Assembly (NCBI RefSeq): GCF_009789575.1
Contig: NZ_CP046908.1
Coordinates: 3,997,001 to 4,061,000 of the forward strand
Direction: 5' to 3'
Source: Stappia indica
GTDB lineage: Bacteria; Pseudomonadota; Alphaproteobacteria; Rhizobiales; Stappiaceae
Length of the DNA stretch: 64,000 nucleotides
The notes beneath the pieces are model-generated. The model saw nothing but the letters and a program-made list of their open reading frames with translations, had not been told where the DNA came from and ran no database searches. A program made the position numbers and the translations under genes. Of this stretch, positions 53,829 to 62,247 are shown piece by piece (position 1 is the stretch's first letter; each line of letters begins with the position of its first letter).

Positions 53829-54174
53829 AGCTTTTGGGGGTCCGTTTCTGTTTTTCGCCTTTGCCCTTGCGGAAAAAGTCGGGCCTGGCAAGTGAGCGGC
53901 GAGCTCGTCGATTGCTTCGCAGCCGGCTAATCTTTCGGTTGAAAGATCATTTCTGCACCCATAACGTCAGTCCCGCATGCGAGGGGCGGTGTTGCTGAAC
54001 AGTGCCGCGCGAGGAGCCCGTCGTGCTCCGGTCGCGCCGGCTGGTTGGCCAGTGTCACACCCTTCCGTGTCATACTAACGTTGTCAAACTGACCTATGGC
54101 CGAGCAAGCGATGCGGGGAGGAGACCCGCCATTCCGTCGCCGCTCGCAAGACCAATGAAACGGAGAGGTCCGAC
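53829..54174. promoter_or_regulatory. Divergent promoter region of MBL-fold and potD-like genes
   Basis: This 346-bp gap holds a perfect 7-bp inverted repeat ATCTTTC-GGTT-GAAAGAT at 53930-53947. Nearer the binding-protein gene, the pentamer TGTCA occurs three times at 14-15 base spacing (about 54053-54088). Either could serve a regulator of polyamine uptake. No coding frame or RNA gene is convincing. Confidence 0.4.
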
Positions 54175-55293
54175 ATGTCCATTTCCCGCCGTTCGGTGCT
54201 CAAGGGCTCCGCAGCTGCCTCGACCCTGCTTGCTGCCCCGGCCATTCTGAAGGCCGGTGACGCACTGGCCTCGTCCGGCCAGGTCAACGTCTTCGCCTGG
54301 GGCGACTATATCCAGCAGAACATGATCGACAAGTTCGAGGGCGACACCGGCATCAAGGTGAACCTGTCGACCTACGGCTCCAACGACGAGGCCGAGCAGA
54401 AGCTGCGCGCCGCCGGCGGCAAGGGCTTCGACGTGATCTTCCCGTCGATCACCAATGGCAACAACTACTATCCGGACGGCCTGCTGCAGCCGGTCGACGA
54501 GAGCAAGCTCGCGCTCGACAAGCTGATCCCGTCCATGCTGCGCGATAGCGTCCAGCTGGGCGGCACCTATCGCGGCAAGCGCATGCTGCTGCCGTTCAAC
54601 TGGGGCACCGAGGCGATCACTCTCGACAGCAGCCAGTTCAACGCCGACGACGTCTCCTACGGCACCATGTGGTCGCCGGAAGCTGCCGGCAAGGCCGCCT
54701 TCCGCCAGAAGTCGGTGATCATGGGCGTCGGCCTCTACCTGGACGCCACCGGCGAGGTGAAGTCCAACCGCATGCTCGATGTCTACAAGACCGAGGAAGA
54801 TGCCCGCCGCGTGTGGGACGCCTGCGCCAAGTTCATCATCGACCGCAAGGCCAACATCGCCGCGTTCTGGAACAACGCGACCGAGGCGACCAATGCGTTC
54901 AAGCAGGCCGGCGCGACCATCGGCCAGACGTGGGATACCACGGGCCTCCTGCTGAACCGCGAGGATGCCAAGTGGAAGTACCGCATGCCCAAGGAAGGCG
55001 GCATCACCTGGATGGATTCCATGGGCATTCCGTCGGGCTCGGAAAACCTGGAACAGGCCTACGCCTTCCTCAACGCCATGCTCGACCCGAAGATGGCCGG
55101 CCTGCTGGCGATGAACACCGGCTACAATTCGGCCGTTGCCGGCGCCGCCGAATACGCGGGCGACAACTACAAGGCCCAGTTCGCCGACGTCTACAATGCC
55201 GAGAACCTCGCCAACCTTTGGTGGTGGCAGGCCGACACGCCGTGGTTCGCCACGCTGCGTGAGGAGTATGTGGACAAGATCACCAACGCCTGA
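54175..55293 (+). CDS. Polyamine-type ABC transporter substrate-binding protein
   Basis: This periplasmic solute-binding protein of the PotD/spermidine-putrescine family has 372 residues. It begins with a twin-arginine signal (SRRSVLKGSAAASTLLAAPAI). The mature part has VNVFAWGDYIQQNMIDKFEGDTGIKVNLSTY in parts, plus GFDVIFPS, GLLQPVDESK and LPFNWGTEAIT. Conserved WWWQADT at the C-terminus is typical of alphaproteobacterial homologues. Exact ligand (spermidine, putrescine or related) is unknown. A terminator follows, before the ATPase and two permeases. Confidence 0.9.
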   Translation: MSISRRSVLKGSAAASTLLAAPAILKAGDALASSGQVNVFAWGDYIQQNMIDKFEGDTGIKVNLSTYGSNDEAEQKLRAAGGKGFDVIFPSITNGNNYYPDGLLQPVDESKLALDKLIPSMLRDSVQLGGTYRGKRMLLPFNWGTEAITLDSSQFNADDVSYGTMWSPEAAGKAAFRQKSVIMGVGLYLDATGEVKSNRMLDVYKTEEDARRVWDACAKFIIDRKANIAAFWNNATEATNAFKQAGATIGQTWDTTGLLLNREDAKWKYRMPKEGGITWMDSMGIPSGSENLEQAYAFLNAMLDPKMAGLLAMNTGYNSAVAGAAEYAGDNYKAQFADVYNAENLANLWWWQADTPWFATLREEYVDKITNA

Positions 55294-55307
55294 GGCGCTT
55301 GAACCAT

Positions 55308-55341
55308 GCGGATCGCGGCCCTTTGCCGCGATCCGCTTTTT
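55308..55341 (+). terminator. Intra-operon terminator after the binding-protein gene
   Basis: A perfect 12-bp stem, GCGGATCGCGGC with GCCGCGATCCGC, has a 5-base loop and is followed by TTTTT. Placed between the first and second genes of the transporter operon it should lower expression of the ATPase and permeases relative to the binding protein. Confidence 0.85.
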
Positions 55342-55392
55342 GTTTCCGGTCGCGTGCTTTCGGGGCCGGGCCACGTGCCAGACGAGGGGCCA

Positions 55393-56490
55393 ATGCACGG
55401 ACAAGACGTCGTTCTCGACGGGGTGTCGATGCGCTTCGGCGATTTCACCGCCGTTCAACCGACCGACCTGACGATCAATGCCGGGGAGTTCTTCTCCATT
55501 CTCGGGCCTTCGGGCTGCGGCAAGACCACGATCCTGCGGATGATCTCCGGGTTTCTCGACCCGACCGCCGGCGATGTGCGCATCGGCGGTGCCAGCATGG
55601 CCGGCATCCGTCCCAACGCCCGCCCGACGGCACTGATCTTCCAGAACCTCGCGCTCTTTCCCCTCATGAGCGTGTGGGAAAACGTTGCCTTCGGCCTCGA
55701 GGCGCGGGGCGTGGCGAAGAAGGTTCGCCGCGAGCGCGCCGAGGAGCTGCTGGCGATGGTCGCGCTCACCGGCCAGGGCGAGAAGAAGCCGACCGAACTG
55801 TCCGGCGGCCAGCGCCAGCGCGTCGCGATCGCCAGGGCCCTTGCGGTCGAGCCTGCGGTGCTGCTGCTCGACGAGCCGCTGTCGGCCCTCGATCTCAAGC
55901 TTCGCCAGCACATGCGCAGCGAGCTGAAGGACCTGCAGCGCAAGACCGGCGTCACCTTCATCTACATCACCCACGACCAGGGCGAGGCCCTGACCATGTC
56001 CGACCGGGTGGCGGTAATGAACCGCGGCGTGGTCGAACAGGTCGCCACGTCCGACGAGATCTACAACCTGCCGGCGACGCCCTTCGTTGCCAGCTTCGTC
56101 GGAGAGCAGAACGTCTTCCGCGGCCGCCTTGCCGGGGTCGACGGCGAGATTGCGCGCGTCGACACGCCCCAGGGCGAGATGCTTGCCCATCTGCGCGGCA
56201 AGGCCGGCGTCGGCGACGAGGTCATGATCTTCGTGCGTCCCGAGCGCATGGGGCTCGGCGCGAACGGCGTCGGCAGCGAGCCGCGCAACCGCCTGCGCGC
56301 CACCATCGAGCGCCGCGACCTGGAAGGGCCTTTCGTGAACCTGCATTGCCGGGCCGGCGATGCGTCGGTGACGGTCCATCTGCCGAATTCGGGCGATGCG
56401 GCCTCTTCGCTGGCCTCCGGCGAGACGGATCTGGGCTTCCGGCCCACCGATGCCATCGTCATGGCGGTCGGGGAGCTCGCCCGTGAATAG
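55393..56490 (+). CDS. potA: Polyamine-type ABC transporter ATPase
   Basis: This 365-residue ATPase powers the importer. Walker A is GPSGCGKTT, the Q-loop FQNLALFP, the ABC signature LSGGQRQRVAIARAL, Walker B LLLDEPLSALD and the switch histidine in ITHDQGEAL. A C-terminal TOBE-like regulatory domain covers about 245-355. The ATG at 55393 has GAGG upstream. Its end overlaps the next permease start by eight bases, GTGAATAG. Confidence 0.95.
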   Translation: MHGQDVVLDGVSMRFGDFTAVQPTDLTINAGEFFSILGPSGCGKTTILRMISGFLDPTAGDVRIGGASMAGIRPNARPTALIFQNLALFPLMSVWENVAFGLEARGVAKKVRRERAEELLAMVALTGQGEKKPTELSGGQRQRVAIARALAVEPAVLLLDEPLSALDLKLRQHMRSELKDLQRKTGVTFIYITHDQGEALTMSDRVAVMNRGVVEQVATSDEIYNLPATPFVASFVGEQNVFRGRLAGVDGEIARVDTPQGEMLAHLRGKAGVGDEVMIFVRPERMGLGANGVGSEPRNRLRATIERRDLEGPFVNLHCRAGDASVTVHLPNSGDAASSLASGETDLGFRPTDAIVMAVGELARE

Positions 56491-57775
56491 CCTGGTCAAG
56501 AGCTACGGCAAGGGCCTGACCGGGATCTTCCTGGCGCTCACCGCCGTGTGGATCGCCGTCCTGATCGTGCTGCCGCAGGCGCGCATGATCGAGCGCGCCT
56601 TCACCTATGTCGACCGTTCGGGCGATGCGGCGACCCTGTCGCTCGAGATCGACCGCGCCTATACCCGCGTCTTCGACATCGACACGGACCTGCGGGACCT
56701 GAGTGGCCAGCTTGCGGCCGGGCAGACCGGCGATGCAGCCCCCTCCGGCGGCTTGCCGACACCCTCGCTCACCCCGTCGCCGTCACTGGTTCCCTCGCCG
56801 TCCCTGACCCCCTCGCTGCCAAGCCCCGGCGTGCCGAGCCCCTCGCTCTCTGCGCCATCGCCCGCGACACCCACGCCGGGCGTTGCCCCGAGCCCCTTCG
56901 CCGCGCCGCAGGAAACCTTGCCGCGCGAGGAGATCGAGGCCCGCATCGCCGAGCTTGAAGAAGAGAAGGCCGGTCTTCAGACCCGCATCGCCGAACTGGA
57001 GGTACAGGAGGCCGAGTTGACCTCGACCGCCGGCACCAGCGAGAGCTATTCGGCGAAGAACTTCACCGACATGAGCGAGCTGCACTTCCGCATCTTTCTC
57101 TCGACCATCGTCTATGCGCTCTGCGTGACGCTGCTGTCCTTCGTCGTGTGCTATCCGGTGGCCTATGCCGCCGCCACAGCCAAGAGCGCCAACAAGGTGG
57201 CGCTGATGATGCTCGGCCTCGTGATCCCCTATGCGATCAACGAACTGCTGCGCATCTTTTCCTGGGTGATGATCCTGGAGAAGCAGGGCATCCTCAACGG
57301 CGTCCTCGACTTCATGGGCCTGATCGACATGCAGGCGGGCGAGGGCGTGCGCTTCGTCGCGTCCAACGGTGCCGTGTTCACCGTGATGGTCTACGCCTAT
57401 GTGCTCTTCATGGTGTTCCCGATCTACAACACCATCGACACGCTGGACAAGAACCAGATCGAGGCGGCGCGCGACCTCGGCAGCTCCACCTGGCGCATCC
57501 ATTGGCGCGTGGTGCTGCCCCATGCCAAGCCCGGCATCGCCGTCGGCGCGATCATGACCTTCATGCTGTCCGCCGGGTCCATCGCCGTGCCGGAGATCGT
57601 CGGCCGCGGCCTGCATCCCGACTGGTTCGCGCAGGTGATCTATCGCCGCTTCTTCGAGGCCGGCTCCTGGAACGAGGGTGCGGCCTATTCGCTGGCGCTG
57701 CTTGTGGCCTGCATCATGTTCATTCTCATCAACATGGCCGTCTTCCGCGTCGGCATCAGGGACATCGCGAAATGA
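56483..57775 (+). CDS. potB: Polyamine-type ABC permease 1 with Pro-rich/coiled-coil insert
   Basis: This inner-membrane permease has 430 residues, about 130 more than PotB. After the first helix (residues 12-30) comes a periplasmic insert. Residues 84-145 are Pro/Ser/Thr-rich with a repeated PSL-x-PS pattern, and residues 147-181 are a strongly predicted coiled coil (EARIAELEEEKAGLQTRIAE). The rest is a normal permease core with the EAA loop IEAARDLGSSTWRIHWRVVLPHAKPGI in parts. The GTG at 56483 has GGAG upstream and overlaps the potA end by eight bases, so these are translationally coupled. Confidence 0.9.
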   Translation: MNSLVKSYGKGLTGIFLALTAVWIAVLIVLPQARMIERAFTYVDRSGDAATLSLEIDRAYTRVFDIDTDLRDLSGQLAAGQTGDAAPSGGLPTPSLTPSPSLVPSPSLTPSLPSPGVPSPSLSAPSPATPTPGVAPSPFAAPQETLPREEIEARIAELEEEKAGLQTRIAELEVQEAELTSTAGTSESYSAKNFTDMSELHFRIFLSTIVYALCVTLLSFVVCYPVAYAAATAKSANKVALMMLGLVIPYAINELLRIFSWVMILEKQGILNGVLDFMGLIDMQAGEGVRFVASNGAVFTVMVYAYVLFMVFPIYNTIDTLDKNQIEAARDLGSSTWRIHWRVVLPHAKPGIAVGAIMTFMLSAGSIAVPEIVGRGLHPDWFAQVIYRRFFEAGSWNEGAAYSLALLVACIMFILINMAVFRVGIRDIAK

Positions 57776-58617
57776 CCGTCGTCACCGCAGAGCACGCCGC
57801 CCGGGCGATAGCGCCGCGCCGTCGCCGGACCAGGGACTGGTCGGACGCGGTGCTGTCCGGCTACCTGCTGCTGTTCTTCGCCTACATGTTCCTGCCGCTG
57901 ATGTTCATGGTTGCGGCCGCGTTCAACGCCAATCCGACGCCGTCCGTCACCGACTGGCAGGGCTTCACGCTGAAATGGTTTCAGGCGCTGCCGCAGGACG
58001 CGCGCTTCGTGCAGGGCCTCTTGCATTCGCTGGCCATCGCCGGCGGCGTCATCGTCATCTCGATCCCGCTCGGCCTTGCCGGCGCATTGATCCTGACGCG
58101 GCTGCAATCGCGTGCCTCGACCCTGCTGTACACCGTGCTGGTCTCGCCGATCCTCACTCCCGGCATCGTGCTCGGTGCCACCACGATGATCTTCTGGCGC
58201 GATGCTTTCGGGATGGAGGCGGGCCTGTTCACCGCGGCCATCGCCCAGGCGGCCTTCATCGCGTCCTACTGCATGCTGATGTTCATGGCGCGCCTGCAGC
58301 GCCAGGACCGTGCGCTGGAGGAGGCGGCCCTCGACCTCGGCGCCTCGTCGGTCTTCGTCTTCCGCCGCATCACGCTGCCGTTCCTGATGCCGACCATGCT
58401 CACCGCCGCGCTGATCTCCTTCCTGCAGTCGATCGAGAACTACAACACCACCTTCTTCGCGATCGGCTCCAGCTGGACGCTCGTCACCGAGATCGGCGCG
58501 CGCATGCGCTTCGGCCTGTCGCCGATGATCAACGTAATCGGCGTGATCTTCGTCGTCATCACGGTGGTTGCGGCCACGGCCTGGGTGCTGGCCAGGAGGC
58601 GCTCGGGCAACGGTTGA
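57772..58617 (+). CDS. potC: Polyamine-type ABC permease 2
   Basis: This 281-residue PotC-like permease has six hydrophobic segments. The EAA motif is LEEAALDLGASSVFVFRRITLPFLMP. A conserved SFLQSIENYNTTFF follows and is typical of polyamine permeases. It starts in the ATGA overlap with permease 1. With the ATPase and binding protein it completes an importer, which by family would carry spermidine, putrescine or a related cation. Confidence 0.92.
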   Translation: MTVVTAEHAARAIAPRRRRTRDWSDAVLSGYLLLFFAYMFLPLMFMVAAAFNANPTPSVTDWQGFTLKWFQALPQDARFVQGLLHSLAIAGGVIVISIPLGLAGALILTRLQSRASTLLYTVLVSPILTPGIVLGATTMIFWRDAFGMEAGLFTAAIAQAAFIASYCMLMFMARLQRQDRALEEAALDLGASSVFVFRRITLPFLMPTMLTAALISFLQSIENYNTTFFAIGSSWTLVTEIGARMRFGLSPMINVIGVIFVVITVVAATAWVLARRRSGNG

Positions 58618-58680
58618 CGGGCGGGCCGGTCGGCTGCGACCTTGAGGTTCTTTCTTCCGGCGATTCATTCGGGAGCTGAC

Positions 58681-59166
58681 ATGTCCGACAGGGACGGGCC
58701 CATCGTCTTCCAGCGCACGCTGCCATTGGCACGCGAGGCGGCGTTCGATCTCCTGGTCGACCAAATCGGCGACTGGTGGCCGCGCGAGCTTACCTTCTCG
58801 CGCGATCCGGCGGCTGACCTGTCCATCGAGCCTGTCGCAGGCGGTGCCTGCACCGAGCGGCTGCCCGGCGGTTCGCGCCTGGTGTGGGGCACGGTCCTGT
58901 CCATCGAGCGCCCGCTCTATTTGCGCCTTGCCTGGCAGATCTCGTTCGACCGCAAGCCGGTGCCCGATCCCGCCGCCGCCAGCCGCGTGATGATCGAGTT
59001 CCGCCAGATGGCCGACGGAACCCGCATCGAACTGGTGCATGGCGACTTCCTGCGCCACGGCGAGGACGGCATCGCCTATCGCGAGGCAATGGCCTCCGCG
59101 CAAGGCTGGCCGGCCTGTCTCGACGCGTTGGAAGCGGCTGCCCGCGCCCGCCCGGCACGGCGATGA
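58681..59166 (+). CDS. SRPBCC/AHSA1-like ligand-binding domain protein
   Basis: This 161-residue protein has the START-like helix-grip fold pattern: REAAFDLLVDQIGDWWP, then SIEPVAGGACTERLPGGSRLVWGTV in parts, RLAWQISF, TRIELVHGDFL and a C-terminal helix GWPACLDALEAAARA. The conserved W-rich loop (DWWPRELTFS) is typical of the AHSA1 subgroup. Ligand and function are unknown. Its stop overlaps the start of the next gene (ATGA), implying coupling. Confidence 0.85.
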   Translation: MSDRDGPIVFQRTLPLAREAAFDLLVDQIGDWWPRELTFSRDPAADLSIEPVAGGACTERLPGGSRLVWGTVLSIERPLYLRLAWQISFDRKPVPDPAAASRVMIEFRQMADGTRIELVHGDFLRHGEDGIAYREAMASAQGWPACLDALEAAARARPARR

Positions 59167-59873
59167 AACTTTCCTTCCGCTGCCTGCCGGAGCTGGCCGG
59201 CCACGTGCCGGAGCCGGTCCCGGCCCGCGCCAGTCTGCCGGACTGGCTGAAGGCGGCGCCCTCGCTCGTTGCCAGCGACGTTCTTGGCGGCGCCGAGGTC
59301 CGCACTTTCAAGCATTGCCCGCCGCTGATCGACGCGCTGGCTCAAGGGGTGATGTTCCGCCTTGCCGCCGATCTCGATATCGCGGGCGGCGAGATTTCCT
59401 GGGACTGGTCGCCGCCGGTCACGCAGACGGCACGCCAGACCCGCTCGCCCGTCGGCCTGCATGTGCCGGAACAGGCGCAAGGGCTGCCTTTCGGGCTGCC
59501 GGATGGTCAGTTCGTGCTGAAGTTCACCAACTTCTGGACGGTCGAGGCGCCGGACGGCGTGTCCTTGCTGTTCACCCATCCGCTCAACCGCGAGGATCTG
59601 CCGTTCCGTACGCTCGCCGGCCTCGTCGACTGCGACCGCTACCGCGACGGCTTCGTCCATTTCCCGGCCATCTGGCAGGATGCAGGCTTTTCCGGGCGCC
59701 TGCCGGCGGGCACGCCGGTCGCGCAGGCCTTCCCGATCCGCCGGGAGGCGCTGGAGCTGGACATCCGGGCGATGGACAAGGGCGAACTCGCCCGGCACCT
59801 GGAGGTGCAGGACGGCCTGCAGGACGATCCGGGACTGTACCGCAAGAGCTTCCGCGCGCCGCGCGAGCGGTAA
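59163..59873 (+). CDS. Unknown protein coupled to SRPBCC gene
   Basis: I cannot place this 236-residue protein in a family. Distinct blocks are LPDWLKAAPSLVAS, TFKHCPPLIDALAQG, ISWDWSPPVTQTARQ, FKFTNFW-type KFTNFWTVEAPDGVSLLFTHPLNRE, and GFVHFPAIWQDAGFSG. These suggest a beta-sandwich enzyme or structural fold, with one conserved cysteine. It lacks a signal peptide. It overlaps the SRPBCC gene by four bases, so the two likely act together. Confidence 0.75.
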   Translation: MKLSFRCLPELAGHVPEPVPARASLPDWLKAAPSLVASDVLGGAEVRTFKHCPPLIDALAQGVMFRLAADLDIAGGEISWDWSPPVTQTARQTRSPVGLHVPEQAQGLPFGLPDGQFVLKFTNFWTVEAPDGVSLLFTHPLNREDLPFRTLAGLVDCDRYRDGFVHFPAIWQDAGFSGRLPAGTPVAQAFPIRREALELDIRAMDKGELARHLEVQDGLQDDPGLYRKSFRAPRER

Positions 59874-59876
59874 TCT

Positions 59877-60485
59877 TCAGCCGGCGGTCGGTGTCTTGCC
59901 GGTGAGCGCGAGGCTCGAAAGCGGGATCGTTCCGCGCGGTCCCTGGCTCATCGCCTTCAGCAGCCGTGGCCGCTCGCCCGGCAGGTCGGCGAAGAGAGCT
60001 CTCAGGTTCGAGGCTGATTCCGGCCGCCCCAGCCGCAATCCCGCTTCCGCCTTGCCGATCACGGCATCCCGGCCCGGCGGGCGCAGCGCCAGAACCCGGT
60101 CGAAGGCCGCTTCCGCCTCGCTTGCCGCATCGCGGCGCAGGAGCAGCCGGGCAAGGTTCAGCCATCCGTCCGCATCCTGCGGGGCTTTTGCGACATAAAG
60201 CGCAAAGCCGGCTTCCGCGGTCTCGTGCCGGCCTGCATCCATTGCGGCCGACGCCTTCTCGAACACGGCGTTGAGGTGATCCGGCGAAAGTTTCAGGGCG
60301 GCCGCAAAGCTCGCCTCGGCCGCGTCGGTATCGCCGAGCCGGCGCAGCACGAGGCCGAGATTGTAGTGCAGCGAGGCATTGCCGGCATCGGCCCGCAGCA
60401 GGCGCTTCAGCGCCTTGCGCGCGGTCTCCCAGTCCTGTGCCGCCAATGCCTGCGGCAGCAGCTCCGCCGCCTTGGCCGGTGTCAT
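59877..60485 (-). CDS. TPR-repeat protein
   Basis: This 202-residue protein consists largely of tetratricopeptide repeats: ASLHYNLGLVLRRLGDTDAAEASFAAALKLSP in parts, and DGWLNLARLLLRRDAASEAEAAFDRVLALRP in parts. TPR proteins mediate protein contacts; the partner is unknown. The start at 60485 has GGAGGT nine bases upstream, so the longer frame to 60506 is not preferred. It is divergent from phoR with 244 bp between them. Confidence 0.85.
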   Translation of the reverse strand: MTPAKAAELLPQALAAQDWETARKALKRLLRADAGNASLHYNLGLVLRRLGDTDAAEASFAAALKLSPDHLNAVFEKASAAMDAGRHETAEAGFALYVAKAPQDADGWLNLARLLLRRDAASEAEAAFDRVLALRPPGRDAVIGKAEAGLRLGRPESASNLRALFADLPGERPRLLKAMSQGPRGTIPLSSLALTGKTPTAG

Positions 60486-60729
60486 CGTGCGAAACCTCCC
60501 TGGCATCGGGCCCCTCCGGGGCGATGCATCGTTCGGCAGATAGCATCCGCAAGGAGTTTCGCAAAGCGGCCCGCCGGATTGTTTCCCGTCTTCGGTTTCC
60601 GTCTTGGGCCTGTCATGTTGACCATGCTATTCAGGGCGTCCCCTTTCCGGCCGTTCCGCTCAGCGTCTTTCCGCCGCCCGCGGGCGCAACCGCCGGAAGG
60701 AAAACCGAAAGATCCGACCGGCGACTGGA

Positions 60730-62109
60730 ATGAGCGACGACACCACAGAGCGCCCCGCAGCGCGTTCCGGCCTGCGCAGCCGGCTTCGCGACCGCATCGC
60801 GGAGCAGCGTTGGGTGCTGGCCGCGCTGGCCGTCGTCGCGCTTCTTGCCGTTTTTGTCGCCGGGGTGCCGCCGCTGCTGGTTACGGCCGGCGGAGCGCTC
60901 CTGCTGCTTGCTGCGCTGGTTCCTCCCACGCGCCGTCTCCTGGTCACCCGCCGCCGCCGCGAGGCCCGCTCGCTGACGCCCTGGCCGGAGACCGGTATGA
61001 AGCAGCTGGCCGACGCGCTGCCCAACCCCTGTTTTATCGTCGACCGGCGCGGTATCACCCGCTACGTCAACCGCGCGGCGCGGGTGCGTTTCGGCGATCC
61101 GCTGCCGGGCGATCCGATTTCGCTGCGCCTGCGCGTGCCCGTTCTTCTGGAGGCGCTCGACAAGGTCATGGCCGGCGGTCCGGCGCAGCGGATCGAGTGG
61201 AGCGAGCGGGTGCCGACCGAAAGCTGGCTCGAGGCCTATGTCACCCCGGTCGCCGAACTCGTGTCGCCGCCTGGAGAGCCCGCGCGGGCCGGGGCCGCCG
61301 GCGGAGCAGGGCGCTTCGTTCTCGTGACCCTGCAGGACCTCACCGAGCAGCGCCGGCTGGAGCGCATGCGGGCCGACTTCGTCGCCAATGCCAGCCACGA
61401 GCTGCGCACGCCGCTTGCCTCGCTCACCGGCTTCGTCGAGACGCTGCAGGGGCCGGCGCGTGACGACCCCGTCGCTCGCGACCGCTTTCTCTCCATCATG
61501 CTGCAGCAAGGCGACCGCATGCGGCGACTGATCGACGATCTGCTGTCGCTGTCGCGCATCGAGCTGAAGGCGCATGTCCAGCCCGAGACGGTGCTCGATT
61601 TTGCATCCCTGCTGCGGCAGGCATGCGATGCGCTGAAACCGGTCGCCGACGAGGCCGGCGTTCTTCTCGACATCGAGACGCCGGACGCGCCCTGCCTGGT
61701 CAGGGCGGATCGGGACGAGCTCATCGAAGTGATCGAGAACCTGGTCGAGAACGCCATCAAGTATGGCGCTACCGGCAAGAAGGTGGAGATCCGGCTGGCA
61801 CTGGCGCCGCAGGCGGCCGAGGGCGCACGTGCCGGCGGCACGTTCGTCATGAGCGTGCGCGACTTCGGGCCGGGCATCGCGGCCGAACACCTGCCGCGGC
61901 TGACGGAGCGCTTCTATCGGGTGGACGCATCGCGTAGCCGGGAAACCAGGGGCACCGGCCTGGGGCTCGCCATCGTCAAGCACATCCTGACCCGGCATAA
62001 GGCGAGGCTGGAAATCGACAGCGTTCCCGGCAAGGGCGCGGTCTTCACCGTTAGGTTTCCTGTCGCAAAAGACGCCGAGATTTCGGAAAAAGTCGAAAAA
62101 GCCGTTTAA
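60730..62109 (+). CDS. phoR: Phosphate regulon sensor histidine kinase
   Basis: PhoR senses phosphate limitation together with the Pst transporter and phosphorylates PhoB. The 459 residues comprise two membrane helices (28-66), a PAS domain (about 92-200, NPCFIVDRRGITRYVNRAA), a HisKA domain with the phospho-accepting histidine 223 in NASHELRTPLASL and a HATPase domain (NLVENAIKYG, DFGPGIAAEHLPRLTERFYR, GTGLGLAIVKH). It directly precedes pstS, which has a Pho box, the usual rhizobial order phoR-pstSCAB-phoU-phoB. Confidence 0.95.
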   Translation: MSDDTTERPAARSGLRSRLRDRIAEQRWVLAALAVVALLAVFVAGVPPLLVTAGGALLLLAALVPPTRRLLVTRRRREARSLTPWPETGMKQLADALPNPCFIVDRRGITRYVNRAARVRFGDPLPGDPISLRLRVPVLLEALDKVMAGGPAQRIEWSERVPTESWLEAYVTPVAELVSPPGEPARAGAAGGAGRFVLVTLQDLTEQRRLERMRADFVANASHELRTPLASLTGFVETLQGPARDDPVARDRFLSIMLQQGDRMRRLIDDLLSLSRIELKAHVQPETVLDFASLLRQACDALKPVADEAGVLLDIETPDAPCLVRADRDELIEVIENLVENAIKYGATGKKVEIRLALAPQAAEGARAGGTFVMSVRDFGPGIAAEHLPRLTERFYRVDASRSRETRGTGLGLAIVKHILTRHKARLEIDSVPGKGAVFTVRFPVAKDAEISEKVEKAV

Positions 62110-62124
62110 AATCAACGCATTGAA

Positions 62125-62142
62125 TTGTCACAAAACTGATAC
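62125..62142 (+). promoter_or_regulatory. Pho box of the pst operon
   Basis: TTGTCAC-AAAA-CTGATAC is two direct 7-base half-sites separated by 4 bases, close to the PhoB consensus CTGTCAT-N4-CTGTCAT. A -10 element TATAAG follows at 62153-62158, ten bases further, matching the usual PhoB-activated promoter layout. Confidence 0.85.
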
Positions 62143-62247
62143 CGGACCTTCATATAAGCATCACGGGCCAGGACTAGGGTGCCCTCGACCTCGCGGGAAT
62201 AAGTCCGCGGGGGAAGTGAGAAATCCTGAAATCCAGGGAGAGGTCAG

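Noticed and set aside
54094-56499. Open frame of about 800 codons on the minus strand opposite the polyamine importer genes
   Set aside because: It is antisense to clearly coding potD-like and potA genes. Its composition is His/Arg/Gly-rich, as expected from the complement of GC-rich codons, with no domain.
56732-56917. Repeated PSL-x-PS coding region as a CRISPR or DNA repeat array
   Set aside because: The repetition is at protein level with degenerate codons and no equal-length spacers.
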